Source of the DNA: Paenimyroides tangerinum
Lineage (GTDB): Bacteria; Bacteroidota; Bacteroidia; Flavobacteriales; Flavobacteriaceae
Assembly (NCBI RefSeq): GCF_003865405.1
Contig: NZ_RQVQ01000002.1
Coordinates: 1 to 64,000, forward strand
Direction of reading: 5' to 3'
DNA: 64,000 nt
The translations under genes were made by a program, and so were the position numbers. Positions 1 to 9,334 of the stretch are shown here, in pieces; the first letter of the stretch is position 1, and every line of letters starts with the position of its first letter. The notes under the pieces are model-generated. The model was not told the origin of the DNA. It saw only the letters and a program-made list of their open reading frames with translations, and made no database searches.

Positions 1-81
1 ATTTATTTTAGAAATATTTTTGAAAGTTTTTCTCAGTATTTGTAGAACTTCTGCACCTTTTCTCGTTTGAGAATCGGATTG

Positions 82-114
82 CAAAACTACAACTCTTTTA
101 GTTTATCTTCCAAA
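82..114 (-). promoter_or_regulatory. Bacteroidota-type promoter P2, reading off left edge
   Basis: Read on the minus strand, a -33 TTTG (111-114) lies 21 nt upstream of a perfect -7 TAGTTTTG (82-89). It matches the TTTG/TAnnTTTG consensus known for Bacteroidota primary sigma factors. It sits just downstream of another consensus promoter (180-208). The text around it (TTTGGAAGAT, then A-rich, then the -7 box followed by CA and CCG) resembles promoters I remember in front of flavobacterial 16S rRNA operons. The gene served lies outside the window. Confidence 0.6.
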
Positions 115-179
115 TTTATTTTTGTTAAAATTTAAATTTGTTTTTCGTGATTTGTATGAACTTCTGTTTTTCAACGGTG

Positions 180-208
180 CAAATATACCGCCTTATTCTC
201 GTGCCAAA
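180..208 (-). promoter_or_regulatory. Bacteroidota-type promoter P1, reading off left edge
   Basis: Minus strand: -33 TTTG (205-208), 17-nt spacer, -7 TATATTTG (180-187), a full consensus match. It is stacked about 95 bp upstream of a second promoter with the same orientation (82-114). No open reading frame of note starts between the promoters and position 1, which fits an untranslated leader. Confidence 0.65.
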
Positions 209-354
209 CAAGCTTTTTTGAAGTTAATTTTTGATTATTTTTTAGTTTACTAATATTTAATGATTTGGAGTTTTTAAAATTTGTGAATTTGCCGATTCGA
301 GGATTTGAAAATGAAAATTGAGGAATCATATTATGTATAAAAATACTTTTTTAC

Positions 355-386
355 CACAGATGCACAGATGCACAGATGCACAGATG
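355..386. repeat. CACAGATG tandem repeat, 4 units
   Basis: Four perfect head-to-tail copies of the octamer CACAGATG. A further partial copy, ACACAGATGATG, occurs near 612-623. Similar CACAGAT runs are common between genes in flavobacterial genomes (from memory). No function is visible. Confidence 0.85.
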
Positions 387-652
387 AAATTTCAAAATTT
401 AAAATTTAATGATTGAAAAATGAAATAATGAAAGATATTGAATACTTCTTATTTATGTAAACTTTGTTAGATATAAACCTTGTAAGTTAACGTATAAAGA
501 AAAATTAAAGCTCCATCAGAGTTTGAAACTCTATTGGAGTTGAATCAAATACAACACTGATGAACGGATGATATATTCAATTGGAAAAAATAATATTTTA
601 AAAATGAAAAGACACAGATGATGAAAATTGAATTTTCTGAATAAGCTTATTT

Positions 653-696
653 TAATATAAACCTACAAGGTTTAAAAAACCTCGCAGGTTAACTTT
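653..696. repeat. palindromic interspersed repeat, copy 1
   Basis: The copy starts ATATAAACCTACAAGG and is followed by its imperfect inverse ending CGCAGGTTAAC, so it can fold into a hairpin of roughly 13 bp. A second copy lies at 849-893 and a decayed half copy near 470-491. Confidence 0.75.
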
Positions 697-738
697 GAAC
701 TTTAAACCTTAATAGCTTCAAAACTTAATGACATAACT

Positions 739-795
739 AAATGAGATTCTGATCCGAGCTTGCGAACCGTACGAGGTAAAACAAGTTCAGAATGA
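739..795. repeat. ATTCTGA/TCAGAAT inverted repeat, long-loop copy
   Basis: ATGAGATTCTGA at 741-752 and TTCAGAATGACA at 785-796 flank about 30 bp of loop. A compact version with a 5-nt loop occurs at 990-1020. A degenerate relative follows at 804-851. Together they form a small local repeat family. Confidence 0.6.
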
Positions 796-848
796 CAAAA
801 TGAATGAGATTCAAACATGAGCTTATGACTGAACGAAGTTAATCAAGT

Positions 849-893
849 TTAATATAAACCTACAAGGTTTTGGAAAACCTTGCAGGTTAACTT
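849..893. repeat. palindromic interspersed repeat, copy 2
   Basis: The inverted arms AACCTACAAGGTTTT and AAAACCTTGCAGGTT (857-888) pair over 15 positions with one G-T-type mismatch and a 2-nt loop. Flanking bases (AATATAAACC before, AACTTT after) are shared with copy 1 at 653-696, so the repeat unit is about 44 bp. Confidence 0.8.
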
Positions 894-934
894 TAGGCTT
901 TGGACTTTAAACTTTGGACTACATGACTCAGGTT

Positions 935-1127
935 GCGTTAGGGATTGGAGCGGTATCCTTTTTTGTTTAAAAACGGAATGTCATTTAAAAATGAGATTCT
1001 GAATCAAGTTCAGAATGACATAAAATGAATAACCGATAGAAACAAAAAAGATTTAGCGGAAAGCCCGACCGAGCGGTTTCAGCAGAATATCATTTTACTC
1101 TTATATATAATGAGCGAGGGAACGCCC
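935..1127 (+). repeat. interspersed structured element, copy A
   Basis: It begins GCGTTAGGGATTGGAGCGG and ends GAGGGAACGCCC. It contains the block GCGGAAAGCCCGACC (1057-1071) also seen in copies at 31516-31600 and 48834-48937 (opposite strand). The terminal GCGTT (935-939) can pair with AACGC near 1121-1125. The inner arms CCTTTTTTGTTT and AAACAAAAAAG also pair. A different small repeat (990-1020) lies in the central loop. Confidence 0.75.
990..1020. repeat. ATTCTGAA/TTCAGAAT inverted repeat, compact copy
   Basis: An 8-bp perfect inverted repeat, ATTCTGAA-TCAAG-TTCAGAAT, flanked by ATGAG and GACA. The same arms and flanks occur at 739-795 with a longer loop. It lies inside the loop of the larger element at 935-1127. 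Confidence 0.7.
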
Positions 1128-1145
1128 AGAAAAAAGAGCGTAAAG

Positions 1146-1194
1146 AAAAAAGCGATTGCGGATAAAATTTCTTCTATCCTGCAATCGCTTTTTT
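1146..1194 (-). terminator. intrinsic terminator of the giant secreted protein gene
   Basis: The arms AAAGCGATTGC and GCAATCGCTTT are extended by GGAT/ATCC inside. On the minus strand the hairpin is followed by CTTTTTTC. It lies about 25 bp past the stop codon of the gene at 1217-9187. The A-tract on the other side means it may also stop rightward transcription. Confidence 0.85.
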
Positions 1195-1216
1195 TATTAA
1201 TTAAAAGTGCTTACGC

Positions 1217-4200
1217 TTATCTTTTAATGATTTTTACAAATTGTTGTTTTGTATCAGTTTTTAGTTGAACTAAATATGTACCAGAAGGAAGATTTGATAA
1301 ATCAACTTTTACTTCATTTTCATTAGTTTGAATTGTTTTAACACGTTTTCCTAATAAGTCAAACACCTCGATTTGAGTGATTGTTTCTGAGTAAGAAATA
1401 GTTAATACGTCATCAACTGGGTTAGGGTAATATTTTAATTCGTTTTTATCGAACTGATCGCTTGATAAATAAACATCTACAGTAACTGCAAATGGTAAAC
1501 TTGGACAACCATTAGTACCAATAATTACAGCGTAATATGTTTGACCGTTTACTAATGGCATATCTGCAACTAGAGGATTAACTCCGTTTTGAGAATCTAA
1601 ATAAGAAGCATACCAAGTGATATTATTTTGATTTAATACTAAATCAGAAATAACAGAACCTTCAATGAAAGTTTGAACTGCTGATCCAGATGGAGCAGAT
1701 GGTAATGTTAAAATATTAATTTGCACTGGGGTTCTTTGAGACTCACATCCGTATTGAACTCTTGATACAAAATAAACACCAGTAGCAAGAGTTGCATCTT
1801 GTGACAATACATCTGTACTTGATGGAGAAATATACCATTTATGAGTTACTCCAGATTGTGAAGTAATAATCAAATCTGAAACATTAGCTGAACCACAGAA
1901 CGTAAACGACTCTACAACCGGAGCTGATAAAGAAACAACACGAACAGCAACTGCTCTTCTAGCAGAAACACATCCATTACTACGTTGTTCAACATAATAA
2001 GTTCCTGAACTTAACTGTGAATTTACTGAAAGTTCAGATGTTGATGTTGCAGAAGCAAACCATTTCAATTCAGCACCTGGTGTACCTTGTGCAACTAATT
2101 GTGCGACTGTTGCAGAACCACAAAATGTTTGAATTGCAGCAATCGGAGTTGACAATCCATCAAATGCAGAAACTTCAATTTCTATTCTATTAGATTCGCA
2201 AATACCAAAACTTTGCGTTACATAATAAGTTCCACTTACTACTGCTTGTGTATTTGGAATTGGAGTTGTTGATGTTAAAGAAGTAAACCATTTCATAATT
2301 GCTCCTTCTAATTGACCAACTTCTAATGATCCGTAATTTGCATATCCACATACCAGAATTTCAGTAGAAATTAAATCAATAGGAGTTTGATTAACAATCA
2401 CATTAACAGCAACTCTGTGCGAAGTAGTTAAACCATCTGTTTGACTAACATAATAAGTACCCTGAGTTAACACCGTTTCTGGAGCTAAAGTTTCGTTACT
2501 TGTTAAATCAGCGTACCAATTAACAATTGCTCCAGGTAAACCTTGAACTACTATGTCTGCTAAAATTGTACTACCACAAAATTCTTGAGTTGTAGAAACA
2601 ACTGGCTCATCAATTCTTGGTGTCACTGTTACTGTAACAACTAAATATGAATCACTCTCACATGTTAATGTTTGAGTAACAAAATAAGTAGAACTTGCTA
2701 GAACAGGAGTAGAAGCAGGAACTTCGTTAAGTAAATCTGGATCTGTATAATACTTAAGATTATCACCCTCAATTACTAAATCTGATAATAATTCGTCTTG
2801 TATTAAAGTTTGAGAAGATTCTCCAACTGGTTCTAAACTATTACAGAAAACGTAAGTTGAAGCAACCTCACTCCAAACACTGAAAGAATTCACACATTTT
2901 TTTCTAACATAAAAATCATAAGTCACACCAGAAGTTAAACCTTGTAATGTATATGGTTTCGAAACATTTTGAACAATTGTTCCTGATCCAGGAGTAAAAC
3001 CTGTAATACCATACTCAATTTCGAAATCGCTAGATCCTTGTCCTACCCAATCAATCACAGCATAATCAAAACCTACATCAGGGAAGTTTATTTCAGTTGG
3101 TTGAATACATGGGAAAGAAATATCAGCCATAAGGTCGATTGTGAATGAATTTACACCTGGAGTACATGGATCAAATACAGAAGTAAGTTCTCTACCGACA
3201 ACTCTCATTCGATACTCACCTGACGCATAAACACCTAAGTTTGGCACTACGAAACTACCTTCTAAAATATGTGTATTTCCAGCACCAGCACCATCTGTAA
3301 CAGGTTCATTATTTGATAAAACTACTTTTTCAGAATTAGAGAAAACTCCATCATGATTATAATCTATCCAAATATGAGTATAATATTCGTCACTTCCTGT
3401 ATTATACAAGAATGTGTAATCAACATTTTCTCCAGCTGTGAATTGAACTAATGGATCCCCAACTAAACTTAAATAATTATCTTCTAATTCAACATCAACA
3501 ACAACACCATCTATGTTCATCTCTACCATTCCATCGCCATCGAAAGCTGTACCTGAAGTTTCACAGTAACTCATATCTATTGTAAATGGGCCAACCCATG
3601 CAGTATTTCCATCAGCACAAATTCTACGTACATAGAAAGAATACGATTCACCTAAAACTAAATTTGAAAGTGTAGCAAAAGGATTAGTAACATTAAGTAT
3701 ATTTCCTGTTCCTTGTACAAATCCAGTTATGCCCCATTGCACTTCAAAATTATTTGAAAGAGCTGCACCTGGCGACATCCAAGATAAATCAGCAGACATT
3801 GTATCGAAATTTTTAACAAAATCGATATTGATTGGTAAAGCACATTCGATATTTGTGATTGGTTCATAAACCACATCATCTATATTAATTGGTTTACTAG
3901 TTGTTTCAGAAAAATGACTAAATGCAAAATAATCAGCTTCAGTTTGTGGTAAATACACAGTGAATGTCTGATAAGTTGTTGTTAGAGGGAATTGTGCAAT
4001 TTCAACAAATGTAGTTGCGTCTAATTTATTTGTCATTGTCCCAACTTTAACAATTGCTCCAACAGTACCTCTAGCCTTAAACGAAACTTGGTAGGTACCG
4101 TTACCTAAATTTTGCGTTTCTGGAGAAACTAACATATAGGTTGTATTTACAGTAGAATTAGCATTCGTTATATAAAAATTTCTAGGAGCAGAAGCGCTAT

Positions 4201-7200
4201 TCGAGGTAGTTACATAACCTGAACCAATACCTGAATCAATAAAAGTCCAACAATTTGGAACAATTTGATTAGTCGCAGAACCAACAGTTGTGGTATCAAA
4301 ACTTTCCGTAAATCCACCTACAAATGCAGGACAAGCTGTAACAAAACTATACTTTCCTAAAATTGCATTACTTGGAATATCGTTACAAACTTTTCTAATA
4401 TAAAAATCATATAATGTAGATTCCGTTAAACCTGTTAATATAGCTGTATTTCCTGTAAATGAAAATACAGTTCCTGAACCTTGAGCAAAACCAGCAATTC
4501 CGTATTCAATTTGATAACTATCAGTTGAGGCACCTGCGATTTCTAAATTTGCACTCGTAGTTGTCGTATTCGTAACAACTGGAGCATTTTGTAAACCACA
4601 TGATCCAATGTAAAAATTATCAAAAGCAAAAATAATATCAGACGTAATTTCTGTATTACGATTCATCACAATTTTAACCTTCACAACCTGACCGATATAA
4701 GAAGCTAAAGAAGTCTCAAAATTCTGCCATCCTAAAATATTTTGACTATTAATCGTAGCCAATAGAGTGTAATTTGCTCCAAAATCTGTAGAAATGTGAA
4801 CTTCGAAATTACCCATTTCCGGCAAAACTCCAAAATCATCACTAAAGTCCTCAAAATAATAATTAAATGACAATTTATCATTAGGAAGAATTGGACCAAC
4901 ATTAACTGTTGTAAGTGTTTTTAAATTATTAGTTGACCATAAATTATAACCAATTGAATTTCCAGACATGGCTATAATTGAATTATAAGTTGAAGAAATA
5001 CTACTTTGAGCTGGATCACTTATAAACCCTTGTGGTAAGGTTGTAGTTGCGAAACCTTCAAACCAAGGTGAAGCAACTACAGTTTGTGTAGTAAAACCTC
5101 CAACAGGAGTACTCCATTCTCCAATACCATTTACGCCACAATTACTACGTACATAGAAATCGTAAGCCGTTCCGCTTTGTAAACCTGTTAATAAATAGTT
5201 ATTAGTAACATTCGTTAAAGTTGTTCCTTGCCCAGGTGTAAATCCGTCAGGACCGTATTCAATGTCAAAATTAGTCGCAACACTAGACCAATTTAAAACA
5301 GCTGAATTATTTGTAACTGAAGACACAGAAACTGTATTAAATAAAACATCTGAACAAGCTGGAATATCTTCGTAAAACACATCATCAATATACACATATC
5401 TAGCATTTTCTGAAGCAGCTAATTTAAATGCAAAAAAGTCATCTGTTTCGTTTTGATTAGGTAATTGAACTACGTATTCGGTATATGATGCACCTAATTG
5501 AATCGTTTGAAGTGGTGTAAAAATAGATGAATCAGATTGTCCGTTCATTTTACCCACAGTTAATTCAACTTCAGCTGTATTACCGTAAGCAAAAAAACGT
5601 AATTGTTTTGTTCCTTCACCTAAATTATTAGTTTCAGGACTAATTAAGAAGAAATCAGATTCTGTACCAGTTCCATTATACATTATTATACGTCTTGGAG
5701 TAGAAATATTTGTACCAGCATTAACAGAAACATATCCATTTGCAGTACCGTCACCATCAACAAAAGCCCAACAATTTGGGACTCTAGGAGATAAATTAGT
5801 ACCTACTGGAGTATCATCAAAAGCTTCGTTAATTTCAGTATAAACACCACATAAAGTACTAAAAGAAATTTCTCTCCAAGTATCTACTGAATTTGAACCA
5901 CAATTAGCTCTTAAATATAAAGTAAAATCTGTTGTATGATCTAAATTAGTTATAGTAAAAGGTGTGTTAAAATTGGTTATAAAACCTGTAGTTGCTAAAC
6001 CTTCAGCACCTGAACCTGGCTCTCCAGATGTTCTAACTTCATATTCATACTGACCTGTTGTAGTTAAACCAGAAGTAGTATGCCAGAAAAGTGTAACAGC
6101 ACTTGATGTTATATCTGATAAAACTAAATAATTTGGACTTGGACATGCCGGAATTGGTTCATAATAAACTTCATCAATATATATAGTTCTTGATGTAGCA
6201 TCTAAACCATGTTTAAAACCAAAATAATCATTCGTACCAGCTGGTATATCAACAATATATTCAGTATGTGTTGTAGTCAATTCAATAGATCTTATCTCTT
6301 GCATTCCAGAAGTAGAGTTCTGATTAGGTAATGTAACTACTTTCAAAGTCGTTACAGGATCTACTGAAGTAGAAGTTGTCTTAGCATTAAAACGAATTCT
6401 ATATCCACCATTTCCTAAATTGTTCGTTTCTGGAGATATTAATAAGTAATCACCTAAAACATCAGCACCATTAGCCAATGTAACTCCGCGAACACTTGCA
6501 GAGTTTGAAACAGCAGTTACATAAACAGAACCAGCTCCTGAATCAATTGCTCCCCAACAATTTGGAACAACTGGTAATGTAGCTGTACCATTAGTTGGAG
6601 TTGTGTCAAAACTTTCGAATATTTCAGTTGCTACTTGACATGTTGTTGAGAAACTCACTCTAGTCCATAAATCTGATTCTGAACCACAAGATGCTTTAAT
6701 ATAGAAAACATATGGTGTAGAATGATCTAATCCAGTAGCAGTTACTTGACCTGCAGAAGCAATAACAGTACCTGAAGCTACTAAACCGTCAGCACCTGAA
6801 CCTGGTAAAGAACCTACCGGTCTAACTTCGTAGTTTAAATTTGATGAACCAGCTGCACCTGCCAAAATTGGCCATGAAACCGTTACAGTACTTGATGAAG
6901 CAGCAGTAACTGATAATGGTGATGGTGTTGCACATGCAGGAATTAATTCGTAATGAACATCATCAATATAAATTAGACGAGAAGCCGCATTTAAACCATG
7001 CTTAAAGGCAAAGTAATCATTAGTTCCCGCAGGTAAATAAACAACGTATTCGTTATAATCTGTAGATAAACTAATAGTTTGTATCTCAACAATTCCATCA
7101 ACACTATTTTGATTCGCTAAAGAAACTACTTTTAATGTAGTAGCTGGATTTGCGGTAGATGTTGTTTTAGCTCTGAAACGAACTCTTGCTAAACCATTAC

Positions 7201-9187
7201 CTAAATTATTTGTTTCTGGTGAAACTAATAAATAATTTCCTTCAGTATCGGTCCCATTACTCAATGTAACTCCTTTCGCACCACCATATTTAGATGCAGT
7301 TGTTGCATAAACATAGCCCGCGCCAGAATCAATTGCTGCCCAACAATAAGGAACAACAGGATTTGCAGCTGTACCATTAGTTGCAGTAGTTTCGAAATTT
7401 TCGTAGATTTCATTTGCTACTTGACAAGTCGTTAAGAAATCAACAGAAGTCCAAAAGTCTTCTTCTGATCCGCAAACTGCTTTAATATAAAAAACATACT
7501 GCTCTGAATGATCTAAATCAGACACTGTAATTTGACCAGCAGAAGCAATTACATTTCCTGAAGCAGCTAAACCAACCGCACCAGATCCAGGTAATGTACC
7601 ATCTGTTCTGATTTCATAATTTAAATTAGAAGATGCCGCAGTTCCTGCCAATACAGGCCAAGAAACGGTAACTTGATTTGAAGTCGCATTAACAAGATTC
7701 AATGGTAATGGAGTAGCACATGAAGGAATCAATTCATAATTTACGTCATCAATATATATAACCTTTGATGCAGCATCTAAACCGTGTTGAAATGCAAAAT
7801 AGTCGTTTGTACCAGCTGGCAAATAAACAACATACTCATTATAATCGTTAGTAAGTGAAAAACTTTCAACTTGAACAACACCATCTAAATTATTTGCATT
7901 TGCTAATGTCACCACCTTTAGCGTAGGACTTACTCCAGTAGTAGATGTTGTTTTAGCTCTAAAACGTAGTCTTGCTGACCCATTACCTAAATTATCAGTC
8001 TTTGGAGAAACTGCTAAATAATTACCTAGAACGTCGGCATTATTACTAATAGCTAAACCACGAACACTCTGAAAGTTTGACGTTGCGGTAACATACACAT
8101 ATCCTGCTCCAGAATCAATAGCAGACCAACATGTCGGTACAATTGGATTAGTAGCAGTTCCTCCAGTAGGAGTAGTTTCAAAACCTTCCACAAAATAAGT
8201 TGATATTCCACATAGAGTAGTCACACTAATTTGTCTCCATTGACTAGATCCTAATAAATCAGAACAATTCTTTTTAACATATACATTATAAGTTGCATTT
8301 CCGAACAATCCAGTAGCATTAAAAGTAGCTACGTCAGCTGCCAAAGTTCCACTTGAGGCCAAACCATTTGCTCCAGAACCAGGCAAACCAGACAAACGTA
8401 CTTCATATGAATACCCAGTAACATTTGTTTCTGGTGTCCAACTTGCTGTAAATGATGTATTAGTTACATCTGAAGTCGATAAGCCATTTACCATAAAACA
8501 AACTGGTACATGAGCTTCAACTTTAATATTATCAACTGAACCTGGAGGTTGAACTCCTCCACCGCCATCATTCTTCCAAGTAATAATCAAACGTTTTGTA
8601 TTTCCTGAAACATAGTTAACTTGATCCGCAGTTAAATCTATGTTGATATTAGACAGAGTAGCAGATGTAGCACCGGCTTTTCTATCTAAAAAATAACCTG
8701 TTGTACCATCAACGTATCCTGTCCAAGAAGTATCAGTCGTAGCTGATCCAACAGGACCAAGATCCGAAGGTAGAATAGAAGTATCTGCAATGTAAACTAA
8801 TACATTATCCCAAGTGGATTCACCAGCTTGAAAGACATCTAAGTTTATACTAACACTTTCTGCACCAACAGGAAAAATAATATCTCTATAAAAATGAACT
8901 CTAGATATAGAATGTGTGTAAGCATTACTTACTCCATTATCATTAGAAATATAAGCACCTCCATTCCCAGCAAACCAAGTAGGGATTGAACCTAAAACCC
9001 ATTTATTAGTTTGAGATCCATTAACTACAGTCCATCCGTTATCTGCGAATGTTGTACCTAATTCAAAACCTCCCGCCCCAGCCGGATCCAACAACAGATG
9101 CGTTTGTTGCGCATGAATCGAAGCAGTACTAAAGAGCACTAACCCCAGTAAAAGCTGGCTATACAGCCGATTTAATCTTTTAATCAT
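1217..9187 (-). CDS. giant T9SS-secreted protein with fibronectin III, anchor-type, GEVED and Ig-like repeats
   Basis: 2656 residues. A signal peptide (about 1-26, ending IHAQQ) is followed by a lectin/adhesin-like start. From about residue 230 to 1280, a unit of about 262 residues is repeated: a fibronectin-III-like domain followed by a domain starting EGFETTP, with PxCWxAIDSGAGYVYV and IYIDDV motifs. These resemble cleaved-adhesin/choice-of-anchor-J domains. More divergent copies follow to about 1780. A GEVED domain lies at about 1880-2015 (TDGAGAGNTHILEGSF, then YRMRV). Another FN3 follows, then six Ig-like units of about 80 residues to about 2570. The last 75 residues are a type A T9SS sorting domain (YYPNPVDDVLTI, FDLLGKRV, GTYLVQLKT). 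It is therefore exported through Sec and T9SS to the cell surface or medium. A role as adhesin or matrix protein is inferred. No enzyme domain was seen. It is monocistronic with its own terminator. Confidence 0.9.
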   Translation of the reverse strand: MIKRLNRLYSQLLLGLVLFSTASIHAQQTHLLLDPAGAGGFELGTTFADNGWTVVNGSQTNKWVLGSIPTWFAGNGGAYISNDNGVSNAYTHSISRVHFYRDIIFPVGAESVSINLDVFQAGESTWDNVLVYIADTSILPSDLGPVGSATTDTSWTGYVDGTTGYFLDRKAGATSATLSNINIDLTADQVNYVSGNTKRLIITWKNDGGGGVQPPGSVDNIKVEAHVPVCFMVNGLSTSDVTNTSFTASWTPETNVTGYSYEVRLSGLPGSGANGLASSGTLAADVATFNATGLFGNATYNVYVKKNCSDLLGSSQWRQISVTTLCGISTYFVEGFETTPTGGTATNPIVPTCWSAIDSGAGYVYVTATSNFQSVRGLAISNNADVLGNYLAVSPKTDNLGNGSARLRFRAKTTSTTGVSPTLKVVTLANANNLDGVVQVESFSLTNDYNEYVVYLPAGTNDYFAFQHGLDAASKVIYIDDVNYELIPSCATPLPLNLVNATSNQVTVSWPVLAGTAASSNLNYEIRTDGTLPGSGAVGLAASGNVIASAGQITVSDLDHSEQYVFYIKAVCGSEEDFWTSVDFLTTCQVANEIYENFETTATNGTAANPVVPYCWAAIDSGAGYVYATTASKYGGAKGVTLSNGTDTEGNYLLVSPETNNLGNGLARVRFRAKTTSTANPATTLKVVSLANQNSVDGIVEIQTISLSTDYNEYVVYLPAGTNDYFAFKHGLNAASRLIYIDDVHYELIPACATPSPLSVTAASSSTVTVSWPILAGAAGSSNLNYEVRPVGSLPGSGADGLVASGTVIASAGQVTATGLDHSTPYVFYIKASCGSESDLWTRVSFSTTCQVATEIFESFDTTPTNGTATLPVVPNCWGAIDSGAGSVYVTAVSNSASVRGVTLANGADVLGDYLLISPETNNLGNGGYRIRFNAKTTSTSVDPVTTLKVVTLPNQNSTSGMQEIRSIELTTTHTEYIVDIPAGTNDYFGFKHGLDATSRTIYIDEVYYEPIPACPSPNYLVLSDITSSAVTLFWHTTSGLTTTGQYEYEVRTSGEPGSGAEGLATTGFITNFNTPFTITNLDHTTDFTLYLRANCGSNSVDTWREISFSTLCGVYTEINEAFDDTPVGTNLSPRVPNCWAFVDGDGTANGYVSVNAGTNISTPRRIIMYNGTGTESDFFLISPETNNLGEGTKQLRFFAYGNTAEVELTVGKMNGQSDSSIFTPLQTIQLGASYTEYVVQLPNQNETDDFFAFKLAASENARYVYIDDVFYEDIPACSDVLFNTVSVSSVTNNSAVLNWSSVATNFDIEYGPDGFTPGQGTTLTNVTNNYLLTGLQSGTAYDFYVRSNCGVNGIGEWSTPVGGFTTQTVVASPWFEGFATTTLPQGFISDPAQSSISSTYNSIIAMSGNSIGYNLWSTNNLKTLTTVNVGPILPNDKLSFNYYFEDFSDDFGVLPEMGNFEVHISTDFGANYTLLATINSQNILGWQNFETSLASYIGQVVKVKIVMNRNTEITSDIIFAFDNFYIGSCGLQNAPVVTNTTTTSANLEIAGASTDSYQIEYGIAGFAQGSGTVFSFTGNTAILTGLTESTLYDFYIRKVCNDIPSNAILGKYSFVTACPAFVGGFTESFDTTTVGSATNQIVPNCWTFIDSGIGSGYVTTSNSASAPRNFYITNANSTVNTTYMLVSPETQNLGNGTYQVSFKARGTVGAIVKVGTMTNKLDATTFVEIAQFPLTTTYQTFTVYLPQTEADYFAFSHFSETTSKPINIDDVVYEPITNIECALPINIDFVKNFDTMSADLSWMSPGAALSNNFEVQWGITGFVQGTGNILNVTNPFATLSNLVLGESYSFYVRRICADGNTAWVGPFTIDMSYCETSGTAFDGDGMVEMNIDGVVVDVELEDNYLSLVGDPLVQFTAGENVDYTFLYNTGSDEYYTHIWIDYNHDGVFSNSEKVVLSNNEPVTDGAGAGNTHILEGSFVVPNLGVYASGEYRMRVVGRELTSVFDPCTPGVNSFTIDLMADISFPCIQPTEINFPDVGFDYAVIDWVGQGSSDFEIEYGITGFTPGSGTIVQNVSKPYTLQGLTSGVTYDFYVRKKCVNSFSVWSEVASTYVFCNSLEPVGESSQTLIQDELLSDLVIEGDNLKYYTDPDLLNEVPASTPVLASSTYFVTQTLTCESDSYLVVTVTVTPRIDEPVVSTTQEFCGSTILADIVVQGLPGAIVNWYADLTSNETLAPETVLTQGTYYVSQTDGLTTSHRVAVNVIVNQTPIDLISTEILVCGYANYGSLEVGQLEGAIMKWFTSLTSTTPIPNTQAVVSGTYYVTQSFGICESNRIEIEVSAFDGLSTPIAAIQTFCGSATVAQLVAQGTPGAELKWFASATSTSELSVNSQLSSGTYYVEQRSNGCVSARRAVAVRVVSLSAPVVESFTFCGSANVSDLIITSQSGVTHKWYISPSSTDVLSQDATLATGVYFVSRVQYGCESQRTPVQINILTLPSAPSGSAVQTFIEGSVISDLVLNQNNITWYASYLDSQNGVNPLVADMPLVNGQTYYAVIIGTNGCPSLPFAVTVDVYLSSDQFDKNELKYYPNPVDDVLTISYSETITQIEVFDLLGKRVKTIQTNENEVKVDLSNLPSGTYLVQLKTDTKQQFVKIIKR
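5750..8190 (-). repeat. 786-bp in-gene tandem repeat
   Basis: The words encoding the DSGAGYVYV region recur at 6540, 7326 and 8112, exactly 786 bp (262 codons) apart, with long stretches of near-identical DNA between. A fourth, more diverged copy is offset by about the same distance near 5753. This is recent internal duplication in the large secreted protein gene. Confidence 0.8.
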
Positions 9188-9299
9188 TGTAGTTTTTAAT
9201 AAATTAATAATTCGTAATTTTTTTTTTGTTTAACAGTTATTAAGGAAATTATTTTTTGATTTTAAAATAATACGGTTAAAAAAAAAGGGAAAATGCAAC

Positions 9300-9331
9300 A
9301 TAAAAAAAACCGCTAGTTTCCTAGCGGTTTT
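9300..9331 (-). terminator. terminator of the rpl-rpoBC-DUF3467 operon
   Basis: An 11-bp perfect stem, AAAACCGCTAG/CTAGCGGTTTT, with a 4-nt loop lies at 9306-9331. On the minus strand it runs into a T8 tract (9302-9309). It is placed directly after the DUF3467 stop codon (9335-9337). Confidence 0.9.
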
Positions 9332-9334
9332 GAG

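Larger units (their letters stand above)
209..1145. other. repeat-rich intergenic region without a convincing gene
   Basis: No open reading frame with coding character was found on either strand. The stretch holds a CACAGATG tandem repeat (355-386), two copies of a palindromic ACAAGGTTT repeat (653-696, 849-893), copies of a second inverted repeat built on ATTCTGA...TCAGAAT (739-795, 990-1020, with a degenerate one at 804-851), and the interspersed element at 935-1127. It looks like a landing zone for small repeats between a leftward promoter and the 3' end of a large gene. Confidence 0.7.
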
